Part shown: piece by piece, positions 21,849 through 21,900 of the stretch | Position numbering within the stretch: the first letter of the stretch is position 1 | Layout of the letters: each line of letters starts with the position of its first letter | DNA from: an uncultured Clostridia bacterium | GTDB lineage: Bacteria > Bacillota > Clostridia > Christensenellales > Aristaeellaceae | DNA: 21,900 nt | Reading direction: 5' to 3' | Assembly (NCBI GenBank): GCA_937886445.1 | Contig: CALGBY010000122.1 | Location: 1 to 21,900, forward strand | The notes under the pieces: model-generated | Told to the model about the DNA's origin: nothing | The model's input: only the letters and a program-made list of their open reading frames with translations | Database searches by the model: none | Made by a program: the position numbers and the translations under genes

Positions 21849-21900
21849 GGGTGTGTTTCTGATATGTAATGACCTTTGTCAACCCCTAAATTGGGGAAAA
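21849..21900. mobile_element. Left end of a mobile element, cut by the window edge
   Basis: After a TA (21847-21848) the sequence reads GGGTGTGTTTCT, identical to the first 12 bases of the MITE-like copy at 9557. The interior then differs (GATATGTAATGACC). It may be the insertion sequence that supplies the transposase, or another derivative. The rest is outside the window. Confidence 0.5.

Overview
The window reads like chromosomal DNA of a Gram-positive, anaerobe-type member of the Bacillota, most likely Clostridia and possibly Lachnospiraceae. The reasons are strong AGGAGG-type ribosome binding sites, sigmaA-like promoters with 17-base spacers, many GC-hairpin plus T-run terminators, and the gene families present (TetM-like GTPase, AAA_14/DUF4143 ATPase, SbcDC, a double-glycine leader peptide, a small CX5R phosphatase). 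The taxon is an inference. No rRNA, tRNA, CRISPR array or phage module was seen.

Layout. Positions 1-2857 hold a nucleotidyltransferase-fold protein (+) facing a membrane hybrid histidine kinase/response regulator (-), with a shared bidirectional terminator between them. Positions 2858-4936 hold a gene-poor stretch with the kinase promoter, then a secreted protein of unknown function and a 2H phosphoesterase (2'-5' RNA ligase family). Positions 4998-9217 are three more minus-strand genes: an AAA_14/DUF4143 ATPase with a repeat-decorated promoter, a TetM/EF-G-like translation GTPase, and a SAM methyltransferase.

Positions 9218-10727 are accessory DNA. Two related ~150-160 bp elements with terminal inverted repeats (MITE-like) bracket an island containing three 50-bp tandem repeats. 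From 10728 to 18007 everything is on the plus strand: an Old Yellow Enzyme-type flavin oxidoreductase, a translationally coupled short-chain dehydrogenase and a TIM-barrel sugar isomerase-like protein (probably one redox/isomerisation pathway). These are followed by sbcD-sbcC with their own promoter and a GNAT acetyltransferase, closed by a terminator.

Positions 18143-19698 hold a small double-glycine leader peptide gene and a CX5R phosphatase-like gene on the minus strand. Positions 19766-21309 hold an HGSNAT/NagX-type membrane acyltransferase with a clear promoter and terminator. The right end holds a structured, ORF-free stretch that may be an RNA gene. Next to it is a compact locus with the architecture of a type I toxin-antitoxin pair. 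At the very edge is the left end of another element carrying the same terminal repeat as the MITE-like copies. It sits where the -35 of the proposed antisense promoter would be.

The most interesting candidates are the type I toxin-antitoxin-like locus with the adjacent insertion, the double-glycine leader peptide, the TetM-like GTPase whose domain IV tip lacks the classical resistance residues, the MITE-like pair with its tandem repeats, and the inverted-repeat operator around the AAA ATPase promoter.
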